The position numbers and the translations under genes are program-made. Shown in pieces: positions 25,887 through 34,692 of a DNA stretch of 64,000 bases. Under the pieces are notes generated by a model. The model saw nothing but the letters and a program-made list of their open reading frames with translations. It searched no databases and had not been told where the DNA came from. The stretch is from JAXMCI01 sp046349435 (GTDB lineage Bacteria; Pseudomonadota; Alphaproteobacteria; Dongiales; Dongiaceae), in assembly GCA_046349435.1 (NCBI GenBank), contig JAXMCI010000007.1, forward strand, positions 124,001-188,000, read 5' to 3'. Positions within the stretch are counted from its first letter, which is position 1. Every line of letters starts with the position of its first letter.

Positions 25887-26416
25887 CGCGCGGCGGCTCC
25901 CTCATCGTCGGTCGACGCCCGTCCGGTCACTTGGCGCGCGAGGTCGGCTGCCTGCCGCAGGAACATGATCCCGAAGCCGACGGCGGCGCTGGCATAGACG
26001 TAGCTGAAGGGCACACGCATCACCGGCGACAGCCGGGAGTGGGCCGAGATGGTGATCTTCACCGCCAGGTAGGTTGCGTACGCCAGGAAAAGCGCCAGCA
26101 CCAGACTGCCGGCCGCTTCGATGCTGGCGCGGGCAACCCGCGGCAGGAAGCGCACCACGACGCTGATACTGACGTGCATGTGGCGCCGCCAGGCGGCACT
26201 GGCGCCGAGAAATACCACCCAGGCGAAGACCATGCCCGCCAACTCCGGCGCCCAGGCAGCCGAACGCATGAGCAGGTACCGGTTGACGATATTGTAGATT
26301 GTGGCTGCCACGACCAGTACCAGGCCGGCGGCGGCGGCGATCTCCTCGCCATGATGCAGCAGCCACCCGGCTCGCGCTCGGACGGGCTTGGTACGCGGCC
26401 TCATCGCGGTGCTCAC
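25883..26416 (-). CDS. dctQ: TRAP transporter small permease (DctQ)
   Basis: 177 residues with four membrane helices (residues 30-50, 65-85, 105-125, 145-165 roughly). The DctQ signature appears as NRYLLMRSAAWAPELAGMVFAWVVFLGASAAWRRHMHVSI, quoted to mark the conserved W.EE/N region at residues 48-87. GTG 26416 is the first start; an ATG at 26404 is possible. A GC hairpin lies between dctP and this gene. Confidence 0.88.
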   Translation of the reverse strand: MSTAMRPRTKPVRARAGWLLHHGEEIAAAAGLVLVVAATIYNIVNRYLLMRSAAWAPELAGMVFAWVVFLGASAAWRRHMHVSISVVVRFLPRVARASIEAAGSLVLALFLAYATYLAVKITISAHSRLSPVMRVPFSYVYASAAVGFGIMFLRQAADLARQVTGRASTDDEGAAAR

Positions 26417-26427
26417 CTTCGGCAGAG

Positions 26428-26449
26428 CCGGAGGGGTCGCCCCCTCCGG
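26428..26449 (-). other. Intercistronic hairpin between dctP and dctQ
   Basis: CCGGAGGGG/CCCCTCCGG, 9-bp perfect stem with a 4-nt loop, 10 bp after the dctP stop. No T tract follows. Such stems often protect the binding-protein message so it outnumbers permease mRNA. Confidence 0.55.
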
Positions 26450-26459
26450 AATCCGGCTG

Positions 26460-27446
26460 CTACTTTCCCATCGCTGCCTGTACCTTGTCGTAGAGCCCGG
26501 GGGTCCACTGCTTGATCTGGCCGTAGACCACCTTGGTCTTCGCCTTCAGGGCCTGGCGGTCGACGTCGGTCACGAAGGTGACGCCGTTGGCCTCCAGCTT
26601 CTCGCGGAAGCCCTGCTCGCGGTCCAGGCTGAGCGCAGTGATGATCTCGCCCGCGGTTTCCGCTTCCTCGAGCAGGATCCTCTGGTCCTCGGGCGACAGG
26701 GCGTTGAACACCTTGGCGCTCATCACAGGCGCGATCCAGTTGGTGAAGTGCCCGGTGAGCGACAGCGTCTTCTTGACCTCCCAGAACTTCGCCGCGTAGA
26801 GCGACTCGAGCGGCGATTCTACGGCCTCCACAACGCCGGAAGAGAGAGCGGTGTAGGCCTCGCCGAAATTGATCGTCTGTGCGTTGGCGTCGAGCGCCTT
26901 GAAGGTCTCCACCCACATCTCGAGCGGCGGGATGCGGATCTTGAGCCCCTTGAAGTCGTCGGGAGTGCGAATCGGCTTGTCCGTCAGCACATGGCGCACA
27001 CCGAAGAGCCAGTTCGCGGCCAGGATCTTGAGGCCCGCTTTCTGTTCCAGCTGTGCCGCCTGCGCCTTGAACCAATCCGACTTCACCAGTCGCCGGTAGT
27101 CGGCGATCGTGTCGAAGAGATACGGACCGTCGAGCACTGACAGATCGGGGACCTCCGCGGGCGCGACGCCCCCTGGATTGGTGATGCAGATCATGTCGGC
27201 GCCGAGCTTGATCTGCTCGATCGCATCGTTGTCGTGACCGAGCTGCGCGGATGGGAAGACCTGCACGGCGATCCTGCCGCCGGTCCGTTCGGCAATCCGC
27301 TCCGCGAAGCGTTGCGCGGCCACGTTGATCGCGTCCTGGGCGGCCATCTCGTGGGTGACCCGCAGGGTCATGTCGGCCGCGCAAGCGACACCCGCCATCA
27401 TCACGGCGAGAGCGCCGGCAAGCGCTGCCACACCAAGCTTCCTCAT
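26460..27446 (-). CDS. dctP: TRAP transporter periplasmic solute-binding protein (DctP)
   Basis: 328 residues. A signal peptide (RKLGVAALAGALAVMMAGVACA) ends near residue 24. The mature DctP domain has ADMTLRVTHEMAAQDAINVAAQRFAERI at its start and GGRIAVQVFPSAQLGHDNDAIEQIKLGADM. The conserved arginine and aromatic region lies in KGLKIRIPPLEMWVETFKALDANAQTINFGEAYTAL, then GVVEAVESPLESLYAAKFWEV. This set is typical of carboxylate-binding TRAP receptors. ATG 27446 is chosen because it gives the signal peptide. First gene of the operon and divergent from the GntR regulator. Confidence 0.93.
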   Translation of the reverse strand: MRKLGVAALAGALAVMMAGVACAADMTLRVTHEMAAQDAINVAAQRFAERIAERTGGRIAVQVFPSAQLGHDNDAIEQIKLGADMICITNPGGVAPAEVPDLSVLDGPYLFDTIADYRRLVKSDWFKAQAAQLEQKAGLKILAANWLFGVRHVLTDKPIRTPDDFKGLKIRIPPLEMWVETFKALDANAQTINFGEAYTALSSGVVEAVESPLESLYAAKFWEVKKTLSLTGHFTNWIAPVMSAKVFNALSPEDQRILLEEAETAGEIITALSLDREQGFREKLEANGVTFVTDVDRQALKAKTKVVYGQIKQWTPGLYDKVQAAMGK

Positions 27447-27640
27447 GATTCCTCCCTTGGTTGACTGCTGCCCCGCGGTCAGCGCCGCACCCGTTCGGTC
27501 CCGGCGATGACCGTGGCCAGCCACTAGCTACCCGGCGACGAGGGCCCCACCACGGGAAGCCATTCCGCCCTGGTCGGCTCGTCGGTGCGTCCACGGGCCG
27601 AGTGGGACCTTACCTCACCCTTGCAACGCCTTCAATAGAC

Positions 27641-27650
27641 TTGTATGCAA
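27641..27650. promoter_or_regulatory. Candidate GntR operator in the dctP/gntR divergent region
   Basis: TTGTATGCAA, an imperfect palindrome (8 of 10 positions symmetric), lies in an AT-rich patch (27633-27662) 27 bp before the GntR start. FadR-family regulators often bind TTGTATACAA-like sites. Assignment to the neighbouring regulator is inference. Confidence 0.4.
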
Positions 27651-27676
27651 TTCTAATATCCTTCTGCCGATTGACC

Positions 27677-28411
27677 ATGCCAGCGATCGATGGCACTGAC
27701 ACGCACCGCGACTGGACTGCCACTGCTGCGATGGATGACCCACGTCTCACCTCCCCCGACGGACCCGCCACAGACCTGATCCTGCGGCCCCCACTGGCGC
27801 AGCAGGTCGCCGACCGCATCGTCGAGGCAATCGCCGCCGGCGCCATCAGGCCGGGCCAGCGGGTCACCGACACGGAGATCGCGGCCCGCTTCGGCGTCAG
27901 CCGAAATCCAGTCCGCGAGGCGATGAAGATCCTCGAGGCCCAGGGGATCGTGACCAGCAATCCGCACCGCAGCACGCAGGTCGTCATCTTCGATCAGCGC
28001 AAGGTGGCGCAGATCGCCAGGGCGAGGGTCGCCATCGAGAAGATCGCATTCGGCGATGCGGCGGCAGCTTACGCCGCGGATCCCGCCTTGCTGCGCGAGC
28101 TCGACCGGCTGATCGAGGCGATGACGCAGAGCGCGCGGCAGCAGGACCTGCTCGGCATCACCAGGGCCGACCTCGCCTTCCACCGGGCGGTCTGCGTCGC
28201 TTCGCGCAACGAGATCATCCTGACCCTGTGGGAGACCATCGCGCGCCACATGCGGATCTCCTTCAACCTGGAGCTCCAGCACGACAACGCCCCGCCGCTA
28301 GCGATCGCCAGCCACCACCAGGCGCTGCGCGATACATTGGCAACCGGGCAGCGCGACCTGGTGGAGCGCGAGATCGAGGGACACATACTGCGGCTGCAGC
28401 GGCAAGCCTGA
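27677..28411 (+). CDS. GntR-family regulator, FadR/FCD type
   Basis: 244 residues. The winged helix spans about residues 35-105 (PLAQQVADRIVEAIAAGAI.PGQRVTDTEIAARFGVSRNPVREAMKILEAQGIV), with motifs given to place it. The C-terminal FCD ligand domain (ARARVAIEKIAFGDAA, DLAFHRAVCVAS, HHQALRDTLATG) holds the Asp and three His positions that usually bind a metal. It is divergent from the TRAP-enolase operon across 230 bp and is its likely repressor, relieved by the substrate or a product. Met 19 (27731) is an alternative start. Confidence 0.88.
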   Translation: MPAIDGTDTHRDWTATAAMDDPRLTSPDGPATDLILRPPLAQQVADRIVEAIAAGAIRPGQRVTDTEIAARFGVSRNPVREAMKILEAQGIVTSNPHRSTQVVIFDQRKVAQIARARVAIEKIAFGDAAAAYAADPALLRELDRLIEAMTQSARQQDLLGITRADLAFHRAVCVASRNEIILTLWETIARHMRISFNLELQHDNAPPLAIASHHQALRDTLATGQRDLVEREIEGHILRLQRQA

Positions 28412-28526
28412 GCCGACGCGCGGCAGGCCTGGTGGCGGCTGCGCCGGCCGCCGCGTCGCGCAAGCCTCGGATAGAGGCGGCGCGGCCGCCCTCGTAGCGT
28501 CCACCTCGGATCATGCGAGGCGGATC

Positions 28527-29465
28527 ATGCGAACGGGCGAGACGGCGATGAGCGGCGGCGACTGGCTGCTGCTGCTGACGCTGGCGGCGTTGTGGAGCGG
28601 CTCGTTCCTCTATGTCGCGGTCGCGCTGGCGGCACTGCCGCCGTTGACGGTGGTGCTCGGCCGCGTCGGCCTCGGTGCGCTCGCATTGCTCGGGCTGATC
28701 GCGCTGCGCGGCGAGCGCCTGCCGCGCGCGCCGCGCGCCTGGGGCGCCATGCTGGTCATGGGCGCGCTCAACAACGCGATCCCCTTCACGCTGATCGCCT
28801 GGGCCCAGACGCGGATCGACAGCGGGCTCGCGGCCATCTGCAATGCGACGACGCCGCTCTTCACCGTCGCGCTGGCGGCGCTGCTCGGGGTACAGCCGCT
28901 GTCGCCGGCACGGCTGGCCGGGCTCGCCTGCGGCCTCGGCGGGGTCATGCTGCTGGTCGGGCCGGCGGCGCTCGGCGGGCTGGGTCGCGCCGGCTGGGGC
29001 GAGGCGGCGGTGCTGGCGGCGGCCCTCTCCTACGCCGCCGCCAGCCTGCATGGCCGGCGGCTGCGGCAGCATCCGCCGCTGGTGGCGGCGGCCGGCATGC
29101 TGTGCGGCGCGACGCTGCTGCTGGCGCCGCTGGCGCTGGCGGTCGACCGGCCCTGGCGACTGCCGCCGCCGGGCGCCGCGGCGCTGCTCGCCGTGCTGGC
29201 GGTGGCGCTGCTCAGCACGGCGCTGGCCTATCGACTTTACTTCCGCATCCTCGCCAGCGCCGGCGCGACCAACCTGATGCTGGTCACCCTGATCATGCCG
29301 GCGGGCGCGCTGCTGCTCGGCGCGCTTGTGCTGGGCGAGCGGGTCGGCCCGCGCGCGCTCGCCGGCATGACGCTGATCGCCGCCGGGCTGACGGCGATCG
29401 ACGGGCGGGCGCCGCGGTGGCTGGCGTCTCGCGTCGCGGCTACGGTGCGAAGCCGCGTGTCTTGA
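28527..29465 (+). CDS. EamA/DMT-family exporter
   Basis: 312 residues with ten predicted membrane helices in two EamA halves. Marks: LWSGSFLYVAVALAALPPLTVVLGRV, LNNAIPFTLIAWAQTRIDSGLAAICNATTPLFTV (conserved mid-motif) and, in the second half, STALAYRLYFRILASAGATNLMLVTLIMPAGALLLGALVLGE. ATG 28527 has a GAGG site 6 bp upstream. The last 26 bp overlap the end of the convergent LysR gene. The substrate is unknown; the family exports amino acids and metabolites. Confidence 0.88.
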   Translation: MRTGETAMSGGDWLLLLTLAALWSGSFLYVAVALAALPPLTVVLGRVGLGALALLGLIALRGERLPRAPRAWGAMLVMGALNNAIPFTLIAWAQTRIDSGLAAICNATTPLFTVALAALLGVQPLSPARLAGLACGLGGVMLLVGPAALGGLGRAGWGEAAVLAAALSYAAASLHGRRLRQHPPLVAAAGMLCGATLLLAPLALAVDRPWRLPPPGAAALLAVLAVALLSTALAYRLYFRILASAGATNLMLVTLIMPAGALLLGALVLGERVGPRALAGMTLIAAGLTAIDGRAPRWLASRVAATVRSRVS

Positions 29466-30327
29466 GGTCGCGGGCGACGTGGTCGACGAAGGCGCGGACC
29501 TTGACGGTGATCATCCGGTTGCTGGGATAGACGGCGTAGATGCCGACCGGCGGCGGCGGGAAGTCCGCCAGCACGCGGGTGAGCCGCCCGGCCGAGAGCG
29601 CGTCCGACACCACCCAGTCAGGCACCGCCACCAGCCCGATGCCGGCCAGCGCGGCGGCCCGCATCGACTCGGCGCTGTTGGAGAGCAGCACGGGGCGCAC
29701 CGTGACCTGATGCTCGCCCAGGCGCCACAGCTCGCGCCAGGCGAGCGGCGTGAAGCCGATGCAGCGATGGGCGGCCAGCTCCGACGGGTGCCTCGGCGTG
29801 CCCGCGGCGGCGAGGTAGGAGGGCGCCGCCGCGATGACGACCTGGCAGCCGGCGATGCGCCGCACCACCAGGTTGGGATCGGGCGACTCGGCGACGCGTA
29901 TGGCGAGGTCGAAGCCCTCCTCGACCAGCCGGGCATGGGCGACCGCCTCGGCGAGCTCGATCGCAAGCGCCGGATGGGCGGCGAGGAAGCCGGGCAGCGA
30001 CGGCACGATATGGCGCGAGGCGAAGGACTCGGGCACCGCCACGCGCAACTGGCCGCCGGCGCCGCGATGCATCGCCTCGGCCTCGCTGCGCGCCGCCGCC
30101 GCATCCACGCGCCGCCGGCGGCAGCGGGAATAGAAGACCAGCCCGGCCTCGGTCGGTCGCACCCGCCGCGTGGTGCGGTCAAGCAGCCGCACACCGAGCC
30201 GCTCCTCGAGCCCGCGAACCGTCTCGCTGACCGACGACTTCGCCGTCTGCAGCCGCTCGGCGGCGCGGGTGAAGCTGCCGGTCTCCACCACCCGGGCGAA
30301 GGCCTCGATGCCGGCGAAGGAATCCAT
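29440..30327 (-). CDS. LysR-family transcriptional regulator
   Basis: 295 residues from MDSFAGIEAFARVVETGSFTRAAE. The N-terminal helix-turn-helix (SFTRAAERLQTAKSSVSETVRGLEERLGVRLLDRTTRRV) is followed by a type 2 periplasmic-fold effector domain (LRVAVPESFASRHIVPSLPGFLAAHP, VEEGFDLAIRV, GIGLVAVPDWVV). Motifs are cited to locate domains. It is divergent from the cupin gene (117 bp between starts) and convergent with the EamA gene, so control of the cupin gene is the simplest guess. Confidence 0.9.
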   Translation of the reverse strand: MDSFAGIEAFARVVETGSFTRAAERLQTAKSSVSETVRGLEERLGVRLLDRTTRRVRPTEAGLVFYSRCRRRRVDAAAARSEAEAMHRGAGGQLRVAVPESFASRHIVPSLPGFLAAHPALAIELAEAVAHARLVEEGFDLAIRVAESPDPNLVVRRIAGCQVVIAAAPSYLAAAGTPRHPSELAAHRCIGFTPLAWRELWRLGEHQVTVRPVLLSNSAESMRAAALAGIGLVAVPDWVVSDALSAGRLTRVLADFPPPPVGIYAVYPSNRMITVKVRAFVDHVARDLKTRGFAP

Positions 30328-30444
30328 CGCCGCCGATTGTTCGCCTGCGCGAACAATTTGTCCAGATTGCCCGTCTCCACGGCGACAGCCGGCCCCGCCT
30401 ATCGTCCGCCTCGCGCGATCGAGCGCAGGAACATGGAGGAAACG

Positions 30445-30897
30445 ATGGGAAGCAGTTCCGGGATCCGGGTGGTGTCGCCGCTGGGCAGCGAGGTGCTCGA
30501 GGTGCTGGGGGGCACGATGATCGTCAAGGCCGATGGCGAGGGCATCCCCCTCTTCATCGCCGACCACCCGGTGCCGCCGGGCTACGCCGTGCCGCTGCAC
30601 CGGCACCTGCAGGACGACGAGATCTTCTACATCCTCGAGGGCGAGCTCACGCTGCTCGACGGCACCGGCGAGCGGCGCGCCGGCCCCGGCAGCTGCGTTC
30701 ACCTGCCGCGCGGCAGCCTGCACGGCTTCCGCAACGACACCGAACGCGAGGTGCGGTTCCTGGTCATCTGCCAGCCCGGCCGGCAGGCGATCGAGATGTT
30801 CCGCGACTTCGACCGCGCCGCCGAGGCCGCGCCGCAGGGACTGCCGCCGGCCACCGTGGCGGCGCTGGCCAGCCGGCACGGCCTCACCCTCGCCTGA
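30445..30897 (+). CDS. Cupin-domain protein
   Basis: About 150 residues. The single cupin barrel shows motif 1 PLHRHLQDDEIFYILEGE (two His and a Glu for metal) and motif 2 PRGSLHGFRN. ATG 30445 is preferred because a GGAGG site lies 5 bp upstream; ATG 30433 would place that site inside the gene. The tail LPPATVAALASRHGLTLA resembles quercetin-dioxygenase-like small cupins. Substrate unknown. Probably regulated by the divergent LysR. Confidence 0.82.
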   Translation: MGSSSGIRVVSPLGSEVLEVLGGTMIVKADGEGIPLFIADHPVPPGYAVPLHRHLQDDEIFYILEGELTLLDGTGERRAGPGSCVHLPRGSLHGFRNDTEREVRFLVICQPGRQAIEMFRDFDRAAEAAPQGLPPATVAALASRHGLTLA

Positions 30898-30954
30898 GGC
30901 GGCGCGCGGCCCGGGCTGCTATCCTCCCGGCGGATCGAACGCCGCAGGGGGAGC

Positions 30955-31449
30955 ATGCCGATGGCCAGCGCCGGAATTACCGAGGCCGAGGTCCGCGAGA
31001 TCATCGTCGAGTGGGGCCGGCTGCACGACCTGCAGGCCGGCCTCTCCGCCTTCCTCCCCTTCATCGCGCGCGACGGCTTCTATCTCGAGTTCGCCGGCAA
31101 GCGCTGGGAGGGCTACGAGGGCTTCGAGCGGCATCAGATCGAGAAGCGCCGCTTCTTCGACGAGCTGCATGAGACCGTCAGCATCGAGATGCTGCCGCCG
31201 GCGGGCGATGCCACGCACGTCCGCACGCTGTCGCACTGGGATGCCAGCTACCGGCCGGAGAACAGCCCGCGCAGCAGACGCATCCGCAGCATCATCGAGC
31301 ACGACTGGGAGTTCCGCCGCGACCCCGCCACCGGCCGCGCCTTCATGCAGGGCCACAGGGTGACGAAGTTCGACTACCGCCCCGGCTTCGCCCCCGATGA
31401 CACGCCGGAATACAATCCGCACCTCGAGGCGAAGCGCCGCGAGGCGTAG
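30955..31449 (+). CDS. NTF2-like (SnoaL-type) protein
   Basis: 164 residues. The early segment GITEAEVREIIVEWGRLHDLQAG with FIARDGFYLEFAGKRWEGYEGFERHQIEKRRFFDELHE fits an NTF2/SnoaL cone fold with one deep pocket. The back half (HVRTLSHWDASYRPE, IEHDWEFRRDPATGRAFMQGHRV) supplies the strands. No catalytic residue set can be named. Its ends adjoin a strong hairpin shared with ftfL. Function unknown; folds of this kind serve isomerases, hydrolases or dioxygenase small subunits. Confidence 0.65.
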   Translation: MPMASAGITEAEVREIIVEWGRLHDLQAGLSAFLPFIARDGFYLEFAGKRWEGYEGFERHQIEKRRFFDELHETVSIEMLPPAGDATHVRTLSHWDASYRPENSPRSRRIRSIIEHDWEFRRDPATGRAFMQGHRVTKFDYRPGFAPDDTPEYNPHLEAKRREA

Positions 31450-31459
31450 GACCGTGGCC

Positions 31460-31480
31460 GCCCGGCGACCTTCGCCGGGC
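31460..31480. terminator. Hairpin between convergent NTF2-like gene and ftfL
   Basis: GCCCGGCGA/TCGCCGGGC, a perfect 9-bp stem with a CCT loop, placed 11 bp after the plus-strand stop and 29 bp before the ftfL stop. It is symmetric, so it could serve both transcripts. No clear T tract. Confidence 0.55.
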
Positions 31481-31508
31481 AGGCCGACCGTCCTCCGAGC
31501 CGGAGCGC

Positions 31509-33194
31509 CTAGAACAGCCCCTCCACCTGGCCGGCGTCGTTGACGTAGATGCTGTTGGCGGCGGGGACGCGGGGCAGGCCGGGCATGGTCATGATCTCGC
31601 CGCAGATCACCACCAGGAACTCGGCCCCGGCGGAGAGCTTGATCTCGCGGACCGGTACCACGTGGTTGCTCGGCGCGCCCTTCAGGTTGGGGTCGGTCGA
31701 GAAGCTGTACTGGGTCTTGGCGACGCAGATCGGGTAGTGGCCGAAGCCCGCCTTCTGCAGCTCGGCGAACTGGTCGCGCACCTTCTTGTCGGCGATGATG
31801 CCCTGGGCGCCGTAGAGGTTCTGCGCGATGGTGCGGACCTTGTCCCAGAGCGGCATGTCGTCGGGATAGAGGGTGTGGAAGCCGCCGGCGACCGGCTTCT
31901 CGGCCAGCCGCACGATGGCGTGGGCGAGCGCCTCGGTGCCGGCGCCGCCGTCGGCCCAGTGGGTGCACTCGATCGCCTCGGTGCCGATCTCGGCGCAGGC
32001 CTGCTTCAAGGCCGCCAGCTCGGCGTCGGTATCGGCCGAGAAGCGGTTGATCGCGACCACCGCCGGCACGCCGAAGCTGCGCACGTTCTCGACGTGGCGC
32101 GCCAGGTTGGCGATGCCCTTCTTCAGCGCCTCGACGTTCTCGCGGCCGAGATCCTCCTTGGCCACGCCGCCATGCATCTTCAGGGCGCGGATGGTGGCGA
32201 CGATGGTGGCGGCGGCGGGCTTCAGCCCGGCCTTGCGGCACTTGATGTCGAAGAACTTCTCGGCCCCGAGATCGGCGCCGAACCCCGCCTCGGTGACGAC
32301 GTAGTCGGCGAGCTTGAGGGCGGTGCGGGTGGCGATCACCGAGTTGCAGCCATGGGCGATGTTGGCGAACGGCCCGCCATGGATGAAGGCCGGGTTGTTC
32401 TCCAGCGTCTGCACCAGGTTCGGCATCAGCGCGTCCTTGAGCAGCACGGTCATCGGCCCGTCCGCCTTGAGGTCGCGGGCGCGCACCGGCTGCCGGTCGC
32501 GGGTGTAGGCGACGATGATGTTGCCGAGCCGCTTGGTCAGGTCGGCGAGGTCGGTCGAGAGGCAGAAGATCGCCATCACCTCGGAGGCCACGGTGATGTC
32601 GAAGCCGTCCTCGCGCGGGAAGCCGTTGGCGATGCCGCCCAGCGAGGAGACGATCGAGCGCAGCGCCCGGTCGTTCATGTCCATGACCCGGCGCCAGTTG
32701 ACGCGGCGGATGTCGATGCCGAGCTCGTTGCCCCAGTAGACGTGGTTGTCGAGCAGCGCCGCCAGCAGGTTGTGCGCCGCGCCGATGGCGTGGAAGTCGC
32801 CGGTGAAGTGGAGGTTGATGTCCTCCATCGGCACGACCTGGGCGTAGCCGCCGCCGGCCGCGCCGCCCTTGACCCCGAAGCAGGGCCCGAGGCTCGGCTC
32901 GCGCAGGCAGATGATCGCCTTCTTGCCGATCCGGTTGAGCCCGTCGCCGAGCCCGACCGTGGTGGTGGTCTTGCCCTCGCCCGCCGGGGTCGGGGTGATC
33001 GCGGTCACCAGGATCAGCTTGCCGTCGGGGCGCGACTGCAGGCCGTTGATGAAGTCGAAGGAGAGCTTGGCCTTGCTCGGCCCGTAGCGATAGAGCTGGT
33101 CCGTCGGGATGCCGACCCGCGCGGCCACCTCCTCGATCGGCTGCATCCTGGCGGCGCGCGCGATCTCGATGTCGCTGCCGACTTTCTTCGCCAT
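31509..33194 (-). CDS. ftfL: Formate-tetrahydrofolate ligase
   Basis: 561 residues, full length. It activates formate with ATP and tetrahydrofolate to 10-formyl-H4F, the way formate from the Fhc complex enters assimilation. The P-loop TPTPAGEGKTTTTVGL, REPSLGPCFGVKGGAAGGG, FTGDFHAIGAAHNLLAA, NGFPREDGFDITVASEVMA, GPFANIAHGCNSV and VTEAGFGADLGAEKFFDIKCR are all present. ATG 33194 (MAKKVGSDIEI) is chosen over the adjacent ATG 33197. It lies downstream of gmaS with a hairpin between them. Confidence 0.97.
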   Translation of the reverse strand: MAKKVGSDIEIARAARMQPIEEVAARVGIPTDQLYRYGPSKAKLSFDFINGLQSRPDGKLILVTAITPTPAGEGKTTTTVGLGDGLNRIGKKAIICLREPSLGPCFGVKGGAAGGGYAQVVPMEDINLHFTGDFHAIGAAHNLLAALLDNHVYWGNELGIDIRRVNWRRVMDMNDRALRSIVSSLGGIANGFPREDGFDITVASEVMAIFCLSTDLADLTKRLGNIIVAYTRDRQPVRARDLKADGPMTVLLKDALMPNLVQTLENNPAFIHGGPFANIAHGCNSVIATRTALKLADYVVTEAGFGADLGAEKFFDIKCRKAGLKPAAATIVATIRALKMHGGVAKEDLGRENVEALKKGIANLARHVENVRSFGVPAVVAINRFSADTDAELAALKQACAEIGTEAIECTHWADGGAGTEALAHAIVRLAEKPVAGGFHTLYPDDMPLWDKVRTIAQNLYGAQGIIADKKVRDQFAELQKAGFGHYPICVAKTQYSFSTDPNLKGAPSNHVVPVREIKLSAGAEFLVVICGEIMTMPGLPRVPAANSIYVNDAGQVEGLF

Positions 33195-33206
33195 CACGTC
33201 TCCTCC

Positions 33207-33238
33207 GAAAAAGGGCGGCGCCCGTCCAGCGGGCGCCG
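33207..33238 (-). terminator. Rho-independent-type terminator between gmaS and ftfL
   Basis: On the minus strand CGGCGCCCG/CGGGCGCCG forms a 9-bp stem with a 5-nt loop, followed by CCCTTTTT and then the ftfL ribosome site. It is the clearest stem-plus-T-tract in the window and would reduce or block read-through from gmaS into ftfL. Confidence 0.7.
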
Positions 33239-33309
33239 CGTCAGGTTCTAGCCGAGGCCGCGGCCGGCCATTGGCCTGGCCGCGACAGCTATTTGCCTCG
33301 CCGGGATGC

Positions 33310-34617
33310 TCAGCAATCGAGCGTGTTGTTGAGCTCCCACTGGGTGAGGTGGCGCATATAGGCGTTCCACTCCTCGGTGCGCAGCTTGATGTAGCTGTCG
33401 ACGAAGGAATCGCCGAAGCGCTCCCGCACCACTTTGCTCTTGTCGGTGGTCCGGAGCGCGTCGAGCATGTTGAGCGGCAGGCGGCGCACGTTCTTCACCG
33501 TGTGGCCGTCGGTGTACATGTTGATGTCGAGCCGCTTGCCCGGATCGCGCTTGTTGGCGACCCCGTCGAGGCCGGCGGCCAGCACGCCCGCCTGCATCAG
33601 GTAGGGGTTGGCCGCGCCGTCCATCAGCCGGAGCTCGAAGCGCCCGGAATCGGGGATGCGGATCATGTGGGTGCGGTTGTTGCCGCCGTAGGTGATGGTG
33701 TTGGGCGACCAGGTCGCGCCCGAGATGGTGCGCGGCGCGTTGATCCGCTTGAAGCTGTTCACCGTCGGGTTGAAGAACGAGCAGAGCGCGTCGGCCGAGT
33801 GGATCAGCCCGCCGAGGAAGTGGTAGGCCATCGGCGACAGGCCGAGCTCGCCCTTCTCGTCGTGGAACAGGTTGGTCTTGCCGGTCTTGTCCCAGACCGA
33901 GACGTGCGCGTGGCAGCCATTGCCGGTCAGGTTGACGAAGGGCTTCGGCATGAAGGTGGCGCGCAGCCCGTGCTTCTCGGCGATCGCCCGCACCATGTAC
34001 TTGAAGAAGGTGTGGCGGTCGGCGGTCTTGAGGCAGTCGTCGAACTCCCAGTTCATCTCGAACTGGCCGTTGGCGTCCTCGTGGTCGTTCTGGTAGGGCT
34101 TCCAGCCCAGCGCCAGCATCGAGTCGCAGATCTCGGTGATGACCTCGTAGCGGCGCATCAGCGCCTGCTGGTCGTAGCAGGGCTTGTCCTGCACATCGAG
34201 GTGGTCGGCGATCGCCTTGCCGTCCTGGGTGATCAGGTGGAACTCGCACTCGACGCCGCTCTTCATGCGGTAGCCGAGCTTCGCCGCGTCGGCGATCTGC
34301 TTCTTCAGCTGCGCGCGCGGCGAGTCCGCCACTTCCTTGCCGCCCATCCACAGGTCGCTGGCGAGCCAGCCCACCTCGGGCTTCCAGGGCAGCTGGATCA
34401 GGCTCTCGGGATCGGGCCGGGCGAACAGGTCGGGATGCGCCGGCGTCATGTCGAGCCAGGTGGCGAACCCCGCGAAGCCGGCGCCGTCGCGCTGCATGGC
34501 GCCGATCGCCTGGGCCGGCACCAGCTTGGCGCGCAAGCCGCCGAACAGGTCGACATAGCTGATGAGGAAATACTTGATCTTGCGGTCTTGCGCGACCTTC
34601 GCCAGGTCGGTAGCCAT
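33310..34617 (-). CDS. gmaS: Gamma-glutamylmethylamide synthetase
   Basis: 435 residues, type III glutamine-synthetase fold. It joins methylamine to glutamate with ATP, the first step of the N-methylglutamate pathway. The start (KYFLISYVDLFGGLRAKLVP) and FATWLDMTPAHPDLFA match known GmaS closely. The metal/ATP sites show CEFHLI, QNDHEDANGQFEMNW, TGNGCHAHVSVWD and NNRTHMIRIPDSGRFELRL. It is downstream of mgdABCD and an XRE regulator but has its own 146-bp leader with two palindromes, so independent control is likely. A second GS-III homologue lies at 45.2 kb. Confidence 0.93.
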   Translation of the reverse strand: MATDLAKVAQDRKIKYFLISYVDLFGGLRAKLVPAQAIGAMQRDGAGFAGFATWLDMTPAHPDLFARPDPESLIQLPWKPEVGWLASDLWMGGKEVADSPRAQLKKQIADAAKLGYRMKSGVECEFHLITQDGKAIADHLDVQDKPCYDQQALMRRYEVITEICDSMLALGWKPYQNDHEDANGQFEMNWEFDDCLKTADRHTFFKYMVRAIAEKHGLRATFMPKPFVNLTGNGCHAHVSVWDKTGKTNLFHDEKGELGLSPMAYHFLGGLIHSADALCSFFNPTVNSFKRINAPRTISGATWSPNTITYGGNNRTHMIRIPDSGRFELRLMDGAANPYLMQAGVLAAGLDGVANKRDPGKRLDINMYTDGHTVKNVRRLPLNMLDALRTTDKSKVVRERFGDSFVDSYIKLRTEEWNAYMRHLTQWELNNTLDC

Positions 34618-34692
34618 TCAACGTTCTCCCTGTTGGCCGAGTGCGGCGCCGCCGGGACGGCGGCGCGGATGTGGCTGGGTGGTGCGCGGCAG

